The notes under the pieces were generated by a model. It had not been told where the DNA came from and ran no database searches. It saw only the letters and a program-made list of their open reading frames with translations. DNA of 62,097 bases, from contig CALVWV010000026.1 in NCBI GenBank assembly GCA_944368065.1, positions 1 through 62,097 on the forward strand, given 5' to 3'. Shown here piece after piece: positions 17,789-26,492 of this stretch. Position 1 is the stretch's first letter; each line of letters starts with the position of its first letter. The DNA is from an uncultured Clostridia bacterium. GTDB taxonomy: Bacteria > Bacillota > Clostridia > Christensenellales > Borkfalkiaceae. Made by a program: the position numbers and the translations under genes.

Positions 17789-18538
17789 TTAATAGTTTCC
17801 CTCGACCTTGCCCGTGAATTCAAGTTTTGCAGAAGTGTCGTCGGGGGTAAGTTTTATGCAGTCAAAAAGGGGCGCAGCGAAGCTGGAGCCGCCGTTGAGC
17901 GTGTTTTCCCTCGTCTCGATTACAAGCGTATTTTCGCCCGCCTTTACTTCACCCTTTACGGAAATCTTGTAGTCGGTGAAGCAGTGAGCCGTAAGTCCCA
18001 TGCCCGTGGGGTCTTCGCCGGGGCTTACCGTTATAGCGCTGTACTGAAGGTCTTCGTCGTTGAATACTATGCCGAGAGACTTGCTGTCGTAGCGGACGGA
18101 GCCTATTTCGGAATTGAGGCGGAGAGTTATTGAAACTTCGGTAGCTTTGTCGCTTGTGAAGGTGAATTCAAACTGATTTTCGGAATAAGTGTAGGATACA
18201 TAGTGTCCGTTGCTCGCCGAAACGCTTTCGGGCAGGCCGAAGTCCGCGCCGTTGGAAGCCTGAATCATGCCAAGTCCCTGAGTGGAACCTGAAAGTCCCG
18301 CGCCTATTTTGCCGGTGAAGTCAACGTCTTCAAATTCCATTACGAATAAAGACGTGCCGGAAGGCGTATCTTCGTCATTGTTGCCGCCCGTGCTGTCTTC
18401 ATTGCCGCCGGGGGTCTGTTCGGTGTTGTCGGGGTCTTTGTTCTCTTCTTCTTTCTTGTCTCCGCCGCATGCGGAAAGTGCAAATACAGAGCCTGCGCAC
18501 ATTGCAAGTGCAAGTAAAGATACAATCAATTTTTTCAT
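17789..18538 (-). CDS. lipoprotein with carbohydrate-binding-like beta domain
   Basis: 249 residues. The signal peptide ends in the lipobox LSAC (Cys near 24), followed by a low-complexity acidic Asp/Glu/Asn/Thr/Gly linker to about residue 62. Then comes a beta-rich domain of about 180 residues beginning MEFEDVDFTG, with AGENTLVIETREN and LFDCIKLTP near its end. This pattern (E-x-E start, late 'NTL' and 'IDxI-L' strands) resembles CBM6/CBM35 modules, which bind sugars; that assignment is by eye. It lies between two GH3 genes, 15 bases from the downstream one, so it may hold substrate near the enzymes on the cell surface. Ribosome site CAGGAG precedes ATG 18538. Confidence 0.85.
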   Translation of the reverse strand: MKKLIVSLLALAMCAGSVFALSACGGDKKEEENKDPDNTEQTPGGNEDSTGGNNDEDTPSGTSLFVMEFEDVDFTGKIGAGLSGSTQGLGMIQASNGADFGLPESVSASNGHYVSYTYSENQFEFTFTSDKATEVSITLRLNSEIGSVRYDSKSLGIVFNDEDLQYSAITVSPGEDPTGMGLTAHCFTDYKISVKGEVKAGENTLVIETRENTLNGGSSFAAPLFDCIKLTPDDTSAKLEFTGKVEGNY

Positions 18539-18564
18539 AATTTACAACTCCTGTTACTCCAAAT

Positions 18565-18631
18565 ATTGCGGAACAACAAACGTTGCTCCGCAATACCGGG
18601 GAAAAATTTTACTCAACGGCTTTCAAGCCGC
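18565..18631 (-). terminator. hairpins between GH3 and lipoprotein genes
   Basis: TATTGCGGA / TCCGCAATA (18565-18594) and CGGCT / AGCCG (18617-18630) in the 113-base gap. They could partly terminate or stabilise the upstream GH3 message. Confidence 0.5.
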
Positions 18632-18651
18632 TTTTATTACCTGTTTGCTGC

Positions 18652-21600
18652 TTAACGCTTTTTGGTTATGAAGGTCATAACTACGCCTGCCGCGCTTACG
18701 ACAAGAACTACGCCTACAAGTACGAGGGCAACGATGGTTATTGTCTGAAGAGAATCATTCTTTGCCTGGAGGTCCTTGTTGGCCTGGTTGAGCGCGTCGA
18801 TTTCGCCGCTGAGCTCGTCAACCTTGCCGTTGATGTCGTTTACCGCGCCGTCAACCTTGCCGTTGAGGTCGTTGACTGCGCTGTCAACCTTGTCGAGTAC
18901 GGGTGCGTTGGGATCTTCAGTCACTACCTCTTCCTGCTCCTGGTCGTACGTGGTTATGGCTACAACGTTGCCGTTTTCGTCATAATAACCGGGGGTTGCG
19001 TTCATAGCGTTGCTGTTGATTATCGAATAAACTATGCCGTGAGCTGCTTCGCGGAGAAGGTTGAGCTGGGTAGCCGTCATTCCGTCGTAGTCGCTTGCAA
19101 GCACGTATGAAGGCCAGTAGTAGTTGCTGCCGCCGCCGAGCATTACTATGCCGCCGCCGCGGAGACCTGCATCGCCCGTCATCCAGCGGTTGGTTGCGTC
19201 GGTTACCATGCTGCCTTCAAAGCCCCATTCGCCGCGGAGTATGTCCACGTTGATTTCCCTGAGGTTGTTGATGAAGGTGTTGCCGTAGCGGTTGAACGAG
19301 GTCATGAGACCGTTGCAGCCGAGACCTTCTGCCTGATACTTCTTGACAGCTATTTCGAAAGGACGGAAGTAAATTTCACGTGCGGTCTGTTCGTCTGCAA
19401 ACGTTACAAGGCTGTCGCTCTCGCGGTCGGTATCCTGGTCGTTGAGCGAGAAGTGCTTAACGGCGGTGATGAGACCCATTTCGCGCGCGCCCTTGCATAC
19501 TTCTGCAAGCATCTGTCCGGTTATTACAACGTCTTCGGAATAGTATTCATAGTTACGTCCGCCGAATGCATTGCGGTGCATGTTAGCGCCCGGGCCAAGC
19601 CAGAGCGTTACTTCGCTCCATATACCGTCGTTGCCTACAAGACGGCCGTGCATGTAAGAAAGATCGATGTTCCATGTGGTTGCGATGTTGACGCTTGCAG
19701 CCATCATGATGTGACCTACGCCGTCGAATCTGCCTTCAAGCGAGCCGCCGTAGTGGATGCCCGCAGGGCCGTCGCCTGACGTATGAGCAGGTATGCCGAG
19801 ACGAGGAACGCCCGTCTTATGCGAGTTCTGAGTGAGCTGACCGAGTTCCTGTATGGTCATTTCGTCGAGAAGGGTTTCATACTTGGCATCGTCGTAAGGA
19901 AGTCCTACGAGGTCCTTAGCCGTAACGGTGATTTCTATGGGATTGTCGTTTGCGGTATTTACGTTGACGCCTTCGCCCTTATCGCGGGGATCGGTGTTGT
20001 TGTACCAGGGATCGTTTTCGTCATCCTGGCTTGCAAGACGCTCTTTATAGTTGGTATCGAACAGCTTCTGGATGAACGCACCGTTCTTGGTGCGCTGCGC
20101 TTCGGTATCTGCCGCAGGTATAACTGCGTTCTTGTTTGCATCGAGAAGGGTATCGTTGGTGAGAACCTGTCCCTCTATTTCGGAGGTCGTGCCCGTAACG
20201 ATGTTGTACTGGTTGATGCGCGTCTTTACTTCGCTGCCGGTGTCGGGGTCAATGCCCTTGCCCTTATCGTCGACAAACTTGAAGTCTTCTTTGAAGTTGT
20301 ACGTAGCCTTCTTGGTGTTGTCCGTGCCGACTGCGTTTGCCTGACCGTCCGCAACGCCGTTTTCGCCGCCGAGCGAGAAGGTGTACGTGCCGTCTTCAAG
20401 TACATAGTGACCGGCTTCCATATCGAAGGATGCAAGGTCGTATGCGTAGAAGCTTATGGTAACTTCCGTGCTTTCGCCGGGCTGAAGCGTTTCGGTCTTG
20501 TCGAATGCGGCGAGCATTATCGAAGTCTTGGAAAGTTCGCCCGAAGGAAGGGAAGCGAACAGCTGAACTACATCTTTGCCCGCTACCGTTTCGCTGGTAT
20601 TCGTCACCTTAACCTGGAAGTTAAAGCTTAAATCCATGCCCGTGCCCTTGGTATAGAACATCTTGATTTCCTGGTCGAATTCAGCCGTGGTAAGTCCGTA
20701 ACCGAAAGGATACTGGACAACGCTGTCGTACCACGCGTCGCCGTCAACGCCCGCGCCGTTCATAGCCGTGCGTACCGATTCAAAGTAGCGGTAGCCCATG
20801 AACACGCCTTCCTTATACTTAACGTAGCGGTTGAATGAGTAATCGCCCTCTTCGTAAGTGTAATCCTGAAGGATTGCGGGAGTAGCCACGCCGCCTTCGT
20901 TATTTACGGTATAATCTTCGGAAAGGATATACGCGTTGGTGCCGAAAAGAGAATAGTACTTATCGCCCTCGTTTATGCCCTTCATATCCTCGGTAGCCGT
21001 CTTCTCGTCAGCTTTGTACAGAACGGAAGTGTCGCCCACGCTGGAGTTGTTTACCGTAGGGTCATAGCGATAGTCGGTAAGGTATGTATCTACAAGGCGG
21101 CCTGAAGGTGCAACTTTGCCCGTAAGGACGTCTGCAACGCCTTCAAAGCCGGTAAGTCCGGGATAACCTACCCAGAGCACGTCGTCAACACCGTACTGAG
21201 GGTCGTCGAGGTCGGTAAGATCCATAGCATTTGCGCTGTTTATGAGCACTATGATTTTATCGAACTTGCCTGAATCTTTTACAGATTTTAAAAGAGCGCG
21301 CTCGTAATCGTCGAGCTGGAGATAGCTTTCGGTATAGAACGCCTCGCTGCTTGCCGTAGCCTTAGTCGTGCATGCGGGGTCGGAATAAACGCTCCTGCCC
21401 TCCACTGCCTTGGGTATGCCGTTTACAACGGGCACGCTTTCGCCTGCTTCCGTACGGATGTTTGCGCCGTTTGCGCCGCGGTTATAGTCCCAGCTGGAGC
21501 GGGGCAAATCGTAACCTTCGCCGCCTATGCGCGAGAACATTATTACCGCTGCGTCGCCGTAAACGTTGTAGGATTCATCGGGCGCGTTGGCAAATTTTTC

Positions 21601-22155
21601 AGGCGAGGTTTCGCCTACGGGCCAACCGAAGGAACGCTCGTTCCACTGAGGCATGCCAGAGCCCTGACCGCCTGTAGGTCTGCCGTTGCCCGAAAGAGCA
21701 TTGGTTTCATAGAAAGCCTTCATTGCGGGGTTTACGTGAACGCCGTCGGCTTCGAGCGCCTGATACAGGTCAACCGTTTCGTTTGCGACGCCGTCGTAGA
21801 ACGTTGCGCTGCCCGAGCCTGTGCCGAGATAGATGGGATTTACGGAGTTTTTACCGAAAATCGTAACGTTCATGCCCTGAGTAAGCAAACCTTTATCGCT
21901 CTTCTTAAGAAGAACCGTGCTTTCCTGACCCATCTGGCGAACCGTCTCTCGTGCGGCTTTCTGCATCTCTTCTACGCTCTTGTAATCGGAAGCGTAATAG
22001 ACGCCGTTCTTGGGTGCTGTCGGATTGGTGGGCATTGTGAATGCCGAAGCCGACAAGTACTGTCCCGCGATTGCAGGGACGGCGATTGCCAGCGTAGCCG
22101 CTGCGGCGGCGCCGAACATAACTAACCGTCTCCTGATTGCTTTAGACAAATTCAT
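18652..22155 (-). CDS. large GH3 glycosidase, permuted, with coiled-coil stalk and C-terminal anchor
   Basis: 1,167 residues from ATG 22155, which follows AGGAGG by six bases; an ATG ten codons earlier has no such site. It has a basic N-terminus, a signal or anchor helix (about 13-32) and the GH3 C-terminal-type domain (LLKKSDKGLLTQGM; FSRIGGEGYDLPRSS). A fibronectin-III-like region follows (YPFGYGLTTAEF), then the catalytic barrel with nucleophile motif MVTDATN (Asp codon 19198-19200). Near the end is a heptad-like stalk with repeated VNDLNGKVDGAVNDINGKVD, then a membrane helix and KKR. The stalk should lift the enzyme off the membrane. It is the first gene of the GH3-lipoprotein-GH3 run. 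Confidence 0.93.
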   Translation of the reverse strand: MNLSKAIRRRLVMFGAAAAATLAIAVPAIAGQYLSASAFTMPTNPTAPKNGVYYASDYKSVEEMQKAARETVRQMGQESTVLLKKSDKGLLTQGMNVTIFGKNSVNPIYLGTGSGSATFYDGVANETVDLYQALEADGVHVNPAMKAFYETNALSGNGRPTGGQGSGMPQWNERSFGWPVGETSPEKFANAPDESYNVYGDAAVIMFSRIGGEGYDLPRSSWDYNRGANGANIRTEAGESVPVVNGIPKAVEGRSVYSDPACTTKATASSEAFYTESYLQLDDYERALLKSVKDSGKFDKIIVLINSANAMDLTDLDDPQYGVDDVLWVGYPGLTGFEGVADVLTGKVAPSGRLVDTYLTDYRYDPTVNNSSVGDTSVLYKADEKTATEDMKGINEGDKYYSLFGTNAYILSEDYTVNNEGGVATPAILQDYTYEEGDYSFNRYVKYKEGVFMGYRYFESVRTAMNGAGVDGDAWYDSVVQYPFGYGLTTAEFDQEIKMFYTKGTGMDLSFNFQVKVTNTSETVAGKDVVQLFASLPSGELSKTSIMLAAFDKTETLQPGESTEVTISFYAYDLASFDMEAGHYVLEDGTYTFSLGGENGVADGQANAVGTDNTKKATYNFKEDFKFVDDKGKGIDPDTGSEVKTRINQYNIVTGTTSEIEGQVLTNDTLLDANKNAVIPAADTEAQRTKNGAFIQKLFDTNYKERLASQDDENDPWYNNTDPRDKGEGVNVNTANDNPIEITVTAKDLVGLPYDDAKYETLLDEMTIQELGQLTQNSHKTGVPRLGIPAHTSGDGPAGIHYGGSLEGRFDGVGHIMMAASVNIATTWNIDLSYMHGRLVGNDGIWSEVTLWLGPGANMHRNAFGGRNYEYYSEDVVITGQMLAEVCKGAREMGLITAVKHFSLNDQDTDRESDSLVTFADEQTAREIYFRPFEIAVKKYQAEGLGCNGLMTSFNRYGNTFINNLREINVDILRGEWGFEGSMVTDATNRWMTGDAGLRGGGIVMLGGGSNYYWPSYVLASDYDGMTATQLNLLREAAHGIVYSIINSNAMNATPGYYDENGNVVAITTYDQEQEEVVTEDPNAPVLDKVDSAVNDLNGKVDGAVNDINGKVDELSGEIDALNQANKDLQAKNDSLQTITIVALVLVGVVLVVSAAGVVMTFITKKR

Positions 22156-22595
22156 TCTTTTCCTCCTGTTTTTGTTTTTCCGCATTTCACGGATTACGCG
22201 TAAATCTTACACCTGATTTTTATTTTGTAACATTTTTTGGTATTATTGGTCAAAAACTCGGTACGCATTTTTGAATATCCCGCCAGCAGAACCGCGCCCC
22301 TTTATTGCGCGGATATCCGCGCCGCCTGCCCGCGCCATTGCCCCCTTTTACTATATTAATAGTGCAAAAAAGCGCGGAACGGAAAACACATTTTCGGCGC
22401 AAAGTGATTGGCAACGCCGATTCAATCAGAACAGAAAAACGACATTGCGGCAATCAGAAAAAATGGCAATAGTTGCGGCATATATGCGGGTATTCTGAAA
22501 TTTCACAAAATATGCCGCACATAAGCCGCGGCGCGCCGCAAAACAGCGCTGAATTTAGTTCGTTGGGGCATATATGCGGGTCTTTTGCGGTTTCA
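22156..22595. other. long intergenic region with two copies of the dispersed motif
   Basis: About 440 bases without a supported gene. It holds the AGGAGG of the GH3 gene (22163-22168) and two copies of the dispersed GCATATATGC motif (22474-22494 and 22562-22582). A TTGACC element on the minus strand near 22250 has no good -10 partner, so the GH3 promoter is not firmly placed. Confidence 0.6.
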
Positions 22596-22597
22596 TA

Positions 22598-22634
22598 AAA
22601 AAATGCCGTCGCGGAAGCGACAGCATTTTTTATG
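22598..22634. terminator. terminator after the choloylglycine hydrolase gene
   Basis: ATGCCGTCGC / GCGACAGCAT (one mismatch) between an A-run and a T-run, 28 bases beyond the stop at 22662. Confidence 0.75.
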
Positions 22635-22661
22635 AAATATATTTATAATGGAAAAGTAAAT

Positions 22662-23657
22662 TTATTCCCTTGCGTTAAGCCTTTCGGCGCAGCCGCAGGC
22701 GGCAGCTATGGAAGATGCCGAACGGCGCACAAGCCTTGCTGAAGAGAGCTCTTCCGCGAACAAATCCGCACAGCATACTTTAAGCGCGCCGCGCGGCTTA
22801 TAGTAATAAATGCCGCCCGAAGCCGAACAGCAGGAGGCATAATGGGTGCTTTCAAAACCTCCGCCCTCCGCGGCGCAGCAGCCGTAAGGCACGCTTACGC
22901 AGCCGAGCAAATCAAAAAAGCGGGAAACCCCCTCCGCCTCGTTTACCACGCCCGCCGAATTGCAGTTCAAAAACGCCGCGCGCACAAAGCGCGACTGCGG
23001 CGACATATCACCCGGCAAACCTATTGCGCCGAAGCCCATGCCGCACGGCTTAAGGTTAAGCCTGCCGCTGAAATTGTTGCGGGGAAGCGCGGCAGAAAGG
23101 TTCATGTAATTTGCTAAATTTGTCATCTGAACCGGGAATGGCGGATTGTTGGTGAGCACGCCAGCGGCATTTTCATAAATTTTTACGCCTTCGCTCACGA
23201 ACTCCACCGTAACCGCGCGGGTCTTATCGGCTATAAGCCAATGCAACGGCGCAGGCGGCATATCCGCGGAGAACCTTTCCGGCGTGATGTTTATATTCTT
23301 TATCGCTGAAACCGCCTCCTCTGCAAACGCGCATTTGCCGAGGATATACGGCATGAATTCAAACTGGGCAAGGTTTATTTTGCCCTTCTCTGCGGGAAAG
23401 TAAGCGGCGTTGCCGGCAAAATTCAGCCCCGCCATGCAAAGGCCTTTTTCGTTCATTCCGTCAAAAAGAAGCGGATAGTCCTGCTTTACGAGCGCCGCGC
23501 CGACAATGGCGTAATGGCTGTCAAGCTTAAGTTCCCTGTGCAGAAGAATGGGAAAATTGCGCGGTATTATTACTACCTCTTCCCCCATCGGCGCGTGATA
23601 ATCGAGCGTGCGGCCGAAATAAAAACCGCCGCAGTAATTTGCTATTGCTGTACACAT
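22662..23657 (-). CDS. choloylglycine hydrolase family enzyme, probable bile salt hydrolase
   Basis: Ntn-type amidase, 331 residues. The start is ATG 23657, not the ATG two codons earlier: only this start has GGGAGG at seven bases and puts Cys at position 2, where the nucleophile must be after Met removal. The full active-site set is visible: Cys2, Arg16 and Asp19 in GRTLDY, Asn in GLNFAGNAAYF, Asn in LTNNPPFPVQ, and Arg in PQSRFVRAAF. An Asn (not Tyr) at the GLNF position favours bile salt hydrolase over penicillin V acylase, though substrate needs testing. No signal peptide is present, so it is cytoplasmic. It lies downstream of a related enzyme and a MarR gene on the same strand. Confidence 0.92.
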   Translation of the reverse strand: MCTAIANYCGGFYFGRTLDYHAPMGEEVVIIPRNFPILLHRELKLDSHYAIVGAALVKQDYPLLFDGMNEKGLCMAGLNFAGNAAYFPAEKGKINLAQFEFMPYILGKCAFAEEAVSAIKNINITPERFSADMPPAPLHWLIADKTRAVTVEFVSEGVKIYENAAGVLTNNPPFPVQMTNLANYMNLSAALPRNNFSGRLNLKPCGMGFGAIGLPGDMSPQSRFVRAAFLNCNSAGVVNEAEGVSRFFDLLGCVSVPYGCCAAEGGGFESTHYASCCSASGGIYYYKPRGALKVCCADLFAEELSSARLVRRSASSIAAACGCAERLNARE

Positions 23658-23760
23658 AAACATGCCTCCCGCACGTATTTTTTTTATTTTTAACTTATGC
23701 GGCGCATTTTATTCACTTTCAGATTGCCGCAAAAAGTTCCGCCTGAAATTATTGCAAAAA

Positions 23761-23805
23761 AGCAGAGCGCGCCGCGCGGTTTTATGCCGCGCGGCGCGCT
23801 CTGCT
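23761..23805. terminator. strong intrinsic terminator
   Basis: Nineteen-base perfect arms beginning AGCAGAGCGCGCC, with the loop TTTTATG and a T-run on the plus side. It separates the two Ntn hydrolase genes, so they may be separate transcripts. Confidence 0.85.
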
Positions 23806-23841
23806 TTTAATTTCGGGAAAGTGTGAGCAAGATTTTAGTTT

Positions 23842-25110
23842 TTAAGCGGCAATTTCAGCAAGGCTTACAAGATTGCCCGTGGCTATGTCGTACTCCCATA
23901 CTGCGGCGGGGTCGTCATAGTTTTCGTTGGCTACCCAGAGAGCCGTCTTTTTGGTGAGGTTATATACCGCGCTGTGCACGGTGACGCCGTCGCCCTTATC
24001 CCACGTTCTTCTGCCTACCGCCTTGAGAATATCCATTGCAGCCCATTCGTCCTTTACGACGCCTTCAACCTTTGCAAGTTCGCCGTTGATGTAGTCGTAA
24101 CGGTCAACGCCCTTGGCCTCGTCCTGGTTTTCGCCATCGTAATAGCCGGGCGTGATTATGAAGTTGGTTATAGCCTGATATCTGAACTGAGAATTTTCAA
24201 GCGCCTCGTCATACATCGGGTCGTCGTTATAAATTACGTTGAGCGTGCGCGCCGTGCCGTCGTTATCTGTGCTGTCGGTCACGCCCTCCGCGGGGACCCA
24301 TTCAAGTATGGCGCTTCTGCCCGTGGCGTCAGCTATCATATAGTGGAAAGATGTGTTTGCAGAATCGTGCAGATTATAATTTTTTATAAGTTCAACGGCT
24401 TTATCCACGCTGTCCGCATAGTCGAGAACCATGCGGAGCATAGTAGTTGAAGTGATGTTGTCCTTTTCAGCATTCTGCTGGTTGGTCTGTTCGGTCTGCG
24501 CACCCTGGTAAGACATGAATATGCCGCAGCTTACGCCCTTTTCGTTTATGCCGTCGAGGGGCGCGTAGGAAGAAGCGAGGCAGGTTATTTTGTTTATCAG
24601 CCCTTCAACGTCCTTGTCTATATCCATGCCTACGTAGTTAAGGTCTACCGTAGAGAACGACTTGTATCTGCCCTCTCCGGGGTCGCACATTGTGAGGCAT
24701 ACGTTGGTTTTATCGAAATCGTAATTGCGGCCGAAGAGAATGTCGCCGTTTTCAGCTTTGGCTATGAACGCCGAGCAGCCTATATCCGTCTCGCCTATCT
24801 CTATATCTACGAGACCGCGGGTTATGTTGCCTGTTATAAAGTCGATAAGTTCGCTGTCGCTTGAAGCGCCGCCCTGTTCGAGAAAGCTGTCGAAATAAAA
24901 GCCGCCTTTTACATTCATGCGGTATACAGAGCCTTCGTTGTTGGCGTCGTTGCGGCCGCGTATCTGCCTGAAGCTTGCAACGGTGGAAATTTCGTCACCC
25001 CATACCCAGGCGACAGCCACCACAAGGCAGCCTGCCACAAAAACTATTGCGGCGAGCACTATCGCAAGCACCCTCCACCAGATTCTGCGTTTTTTAGTTG
25101 TTTGTTCCAT
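23842..25110 (-). CDS. membrane-anchored linear-amide C-N hydrolase (choloylglycine-like)
   Basis: 422 residues from ATG 25110 behind AAGGA. A basic N-terminus and a membrane helix (about 11-37) put the enzyme outside. The Ntn core begins at about residue 108 with DIGCSAF; Cys112 is the likely nucleophile, exposed by cleavage of the leader as in other family members with propeptides. GRNYDF (Arg and Asp), GINEKGVSCGIF, HYMIADATGRSAILEW and ALWVANENYDD fit the choloylglycine hydrolase/C45-C59 fold. The substrate is unknown; acyl-amides such as bile conjugates or N-acyl amino acids are candidates. A 228-base gap separates it from the MarR gene, which may regulate it. Confidence 0.85.
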   Translation of the reverse strand: MEQTTKKRRIWWRVLAIVLAAIVFVAGCLVVAVAWVWGDEISTVASFRQIRGRNDANNEGSVYRMNVKGGFYFDSFLEQGGASSDSELIDFITGNITRGLVDIEIGETDIGCSAFIAKAENGDILFGRNYDFDKTNVCLTMCDPGEGRYKSFSTVDLNYVGMDIDKDVEGLINKITCLASSYAPLDGINEKGVSCGIFMSYQGAQTEQTNQQNAEKDNITSTTMLRMVLDYADSVDKAVELIKNYNLHDSANTSFHYMIADATGRSAILEWVPAEGVTDSTDNDGTARTLNVIYNDDPMYDEALENSQFRYQAITNFIITPGYYDGENQDEAKGVDRYDYINGELAKVEGVVKDEWAAMDILKAVGRRTWDKGDGVTVHSAVYNLTKKTALWVANENYDDPAAVWEYDIATGNLVSLAEIAA

Positions 25111-25338
25111 GTTCCTTTTTGTTCTCCTTAAAGGTTTTGACCGGGCGCGCAATAGCGCGTTGTCGATTAAGATATATATCAAACGGGCATGAAAAGTTCT
25201 GGCAGCGCGGCGCGCGTGCTTAATCTATATTGCGCGGCGCGCGGACGGCGCGCGGACAAAAAAACGGCTGAGCGGCGCGCGTGCTTAACCCATACCACGC
25301 AGCAAACATATTTGTTCGGCGCGCGGGCTTTTATGCTT
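25111..25338. other. GC-rich degenerate spacer
   Basis: Contains repeated GCGGCGCGCG(T/G) words (about 25200-25330), including two copies of GGCGCGCGTGCTTAA. No gene or clear promoter was found. It resembles the degraded GC-rich stretches at 42270-42370 and 49880-50020. Confidence 0.4.
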
Positions 25339-25779
25339 TTACTTTTTATTTATAAGCCCGTTGTAATACTTTTCAAGTTTTTCAGAAATCGAGGCAAGCA
25401 CTTTGTTGAATATTACGTGCTCTTCGTATGTTAGGTCACCCGCAGCCGCGTCCACCGCCGCTTCCGCCTTCTTCGTGATATAACCGTAGAGCTTTACACC
25501 CTCTTCCGTAAGCGTAACTTCGGCATTGTACCTGCCGCCGTCATAATTGATAAATCCGCGCTGCTTAAGAAGGGAAAGCGCGCGGGAAATTGCCGCCTTG
25601 TCCTCGTAAGTAAGTCTGCACAGCTCGCCTGCGGTAACGGGGGCGAGCCCCGCATAGTATATGCACATTACGTGTATGGCCTTTAACCCGTAGCCGTTCA
25701 TTTCTGCCTGCTTTATCTTCTGGACGAGTTTGTTGAGCTTAAGGACAGTCAAGGTAAAATTTTCAAACTTGTTATCCAT
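25339..25779 (-). CDS. MarR family transcriptional regulator
   Basis: 146 residues from ATG 25779, six bases after GGGAG; the longer frame starts upstream of the promoter. Winged-helix features: VTAGELCRLTYEDKAAISRALSLLKQRGFI (recognition helix region about 47-76) and the wing YDGGRYNAEVTLTEEGVKLY. A repressor is expected, with the two GTTGAT-NN-ATCAAC palindromes around its own promoter as operators. Downstream on the same strand are the two Ntn amide hydrolases, which are the most likely further targets. Confidence 0.93.
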   Translation of the reverse strand: MDNKFENFTLTVLKLNKLVQKIKQAEMNGYGLKAIHVMCIYYAGLAPVTAGELCRLTYEDKAAISRALSLLKQRGFINYDGGRYNAEVTLTEEGVKLYGYITKKAEAAVDAAAGDLTYEEHVIFNKVLASISEKLEKYYNGLINKK

Positions 25780-25820
25780 GGTGTACTCCCGCTCTGCGGA
25801 AAAGAGCATGCCGCAGAACT

Positions 25821-25891
25821 GTTGATTTATCAACGGGTATGATTATATATGCCGAAAACGCATTTGTCAAACAAAACGTTGATAAATCAAC
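25821..25891 (-). promoter_or_regulatory. MarR autoregulated promoter with two operators
   Basis: Minus strand: TTGACA (25865-25870), 17 bases, TATAAT (25842-25847), a full consensus. GTTGATAAATCAAC (25878-25891) lies just upstream of the -35 box and GTTGATTTATCAAC (25821-25834) covers the predicted start of transcription. Both are 6-2-6 palindromes differing only in the two central bases, typical of MarR sites. They are 57 bases apart centre to centre. Confidence 0.88.
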
Positions 25892-25913
25892 AAATTATTT
25901 TTGCATAAAAGCA

Positions 25914-25953
25914 AAGCCGCCCGCGCAGGATTTATATCCCGCGCGGGCGGCTG
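25914..25953 (-). terminator. terminator of mgsA
   Basis: GCCGCCCGCGC / GCGCGGGCGGC hairpin followed by a T-rich stretch on the minus strand, past the mgsA stop at 26026 and before the MarR promoter. Confidence 0.75.
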
Positions 25954-26025
25954 TTTGCCATAATTTTACAGTGTGAACATCACTTATATGCGTTAATTGC
26001 GGCATATATGCGGGTCAATTAAATT

Positions 26026-26418
26026 TCAATTCTTGAAACCGAGGTCTATTCCCGCAGCGAGAACGCAGTCCGCCGTAGCCCTGTTCGTGGCTATGGGGAC
26101 ATCGTACACAACCGCTATTCTGAGAAGCGCCCTTACGTCGGGGTCGTGCGGGAGCGCCGTAAGCGGGTCGCAGAAGAATATAACCGCGTCAATCTTGCCT
26201 TCTGCAAGGTGTGCGCCTATCTGCTGGTCGCCGCCGAGAGGGCCCGAAAGAAAGCCGTGTACGTCCAGCCCCGTAGCTTCGGATACGCGGCGCGAAGTCG
26301 TGCCCGTACCGCAGAGATTGTATTTTTCAAGCTCCGATTTGCGGAACATTGCCCATTCTACAAGCTCAGCCTTTTTATTGTCGTGTGCGATAAGCGCAAT
26401 GGTTTTTTTGTCCGACAT
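26026..26418 (-). CDS. mgsA: methylglyoxal synthase
   Basis: Cytoplasmic enzyme turning dihydroxyacetone phosphate into methylglyoxal and phosphate, a bypass of lower glycolysis under phosphate limitation. At 130 residues it has the family's usual size. Key motifs: IALIAHDNKK, CGTGTTSRRV (phosphate binding), SGPLGGDQQIG with the catalytic Asp, and FFCDPLTALPHDPDVRALLRI. ATG 26418 follows AAAGGAAAGG. It stands between a lipoprotein gene and its own terminator, so it may be co-transcribed with the lipoprotein 74 bases upstream. Confidence 0.97.
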   Translation of the reverse strand: MSDKKTIALIAHDNKKAELVEWAMFRKSELEKYNLCGTGTTSRRVSEATGLDVHGFLSGPLGGDQQIGAHLAEGKIDAVIFFCDPLTALPHDPDVRALLRIAVVYDVPIATNRATADCVLAAGIDLGFKN

Positions 26419-26492
26419 TGAAATACCTTTCCTTTTATCTGAAATTTTTTATTTATTCAAACCAAATTATTTAATGCAAGCCGCCTATTTAT

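Noticed and set aside
18282..18671. Plus-strand frame opposite the lipoprotein gene
   Set aside because: Shadow of the lipoprotein gene; no start signals.
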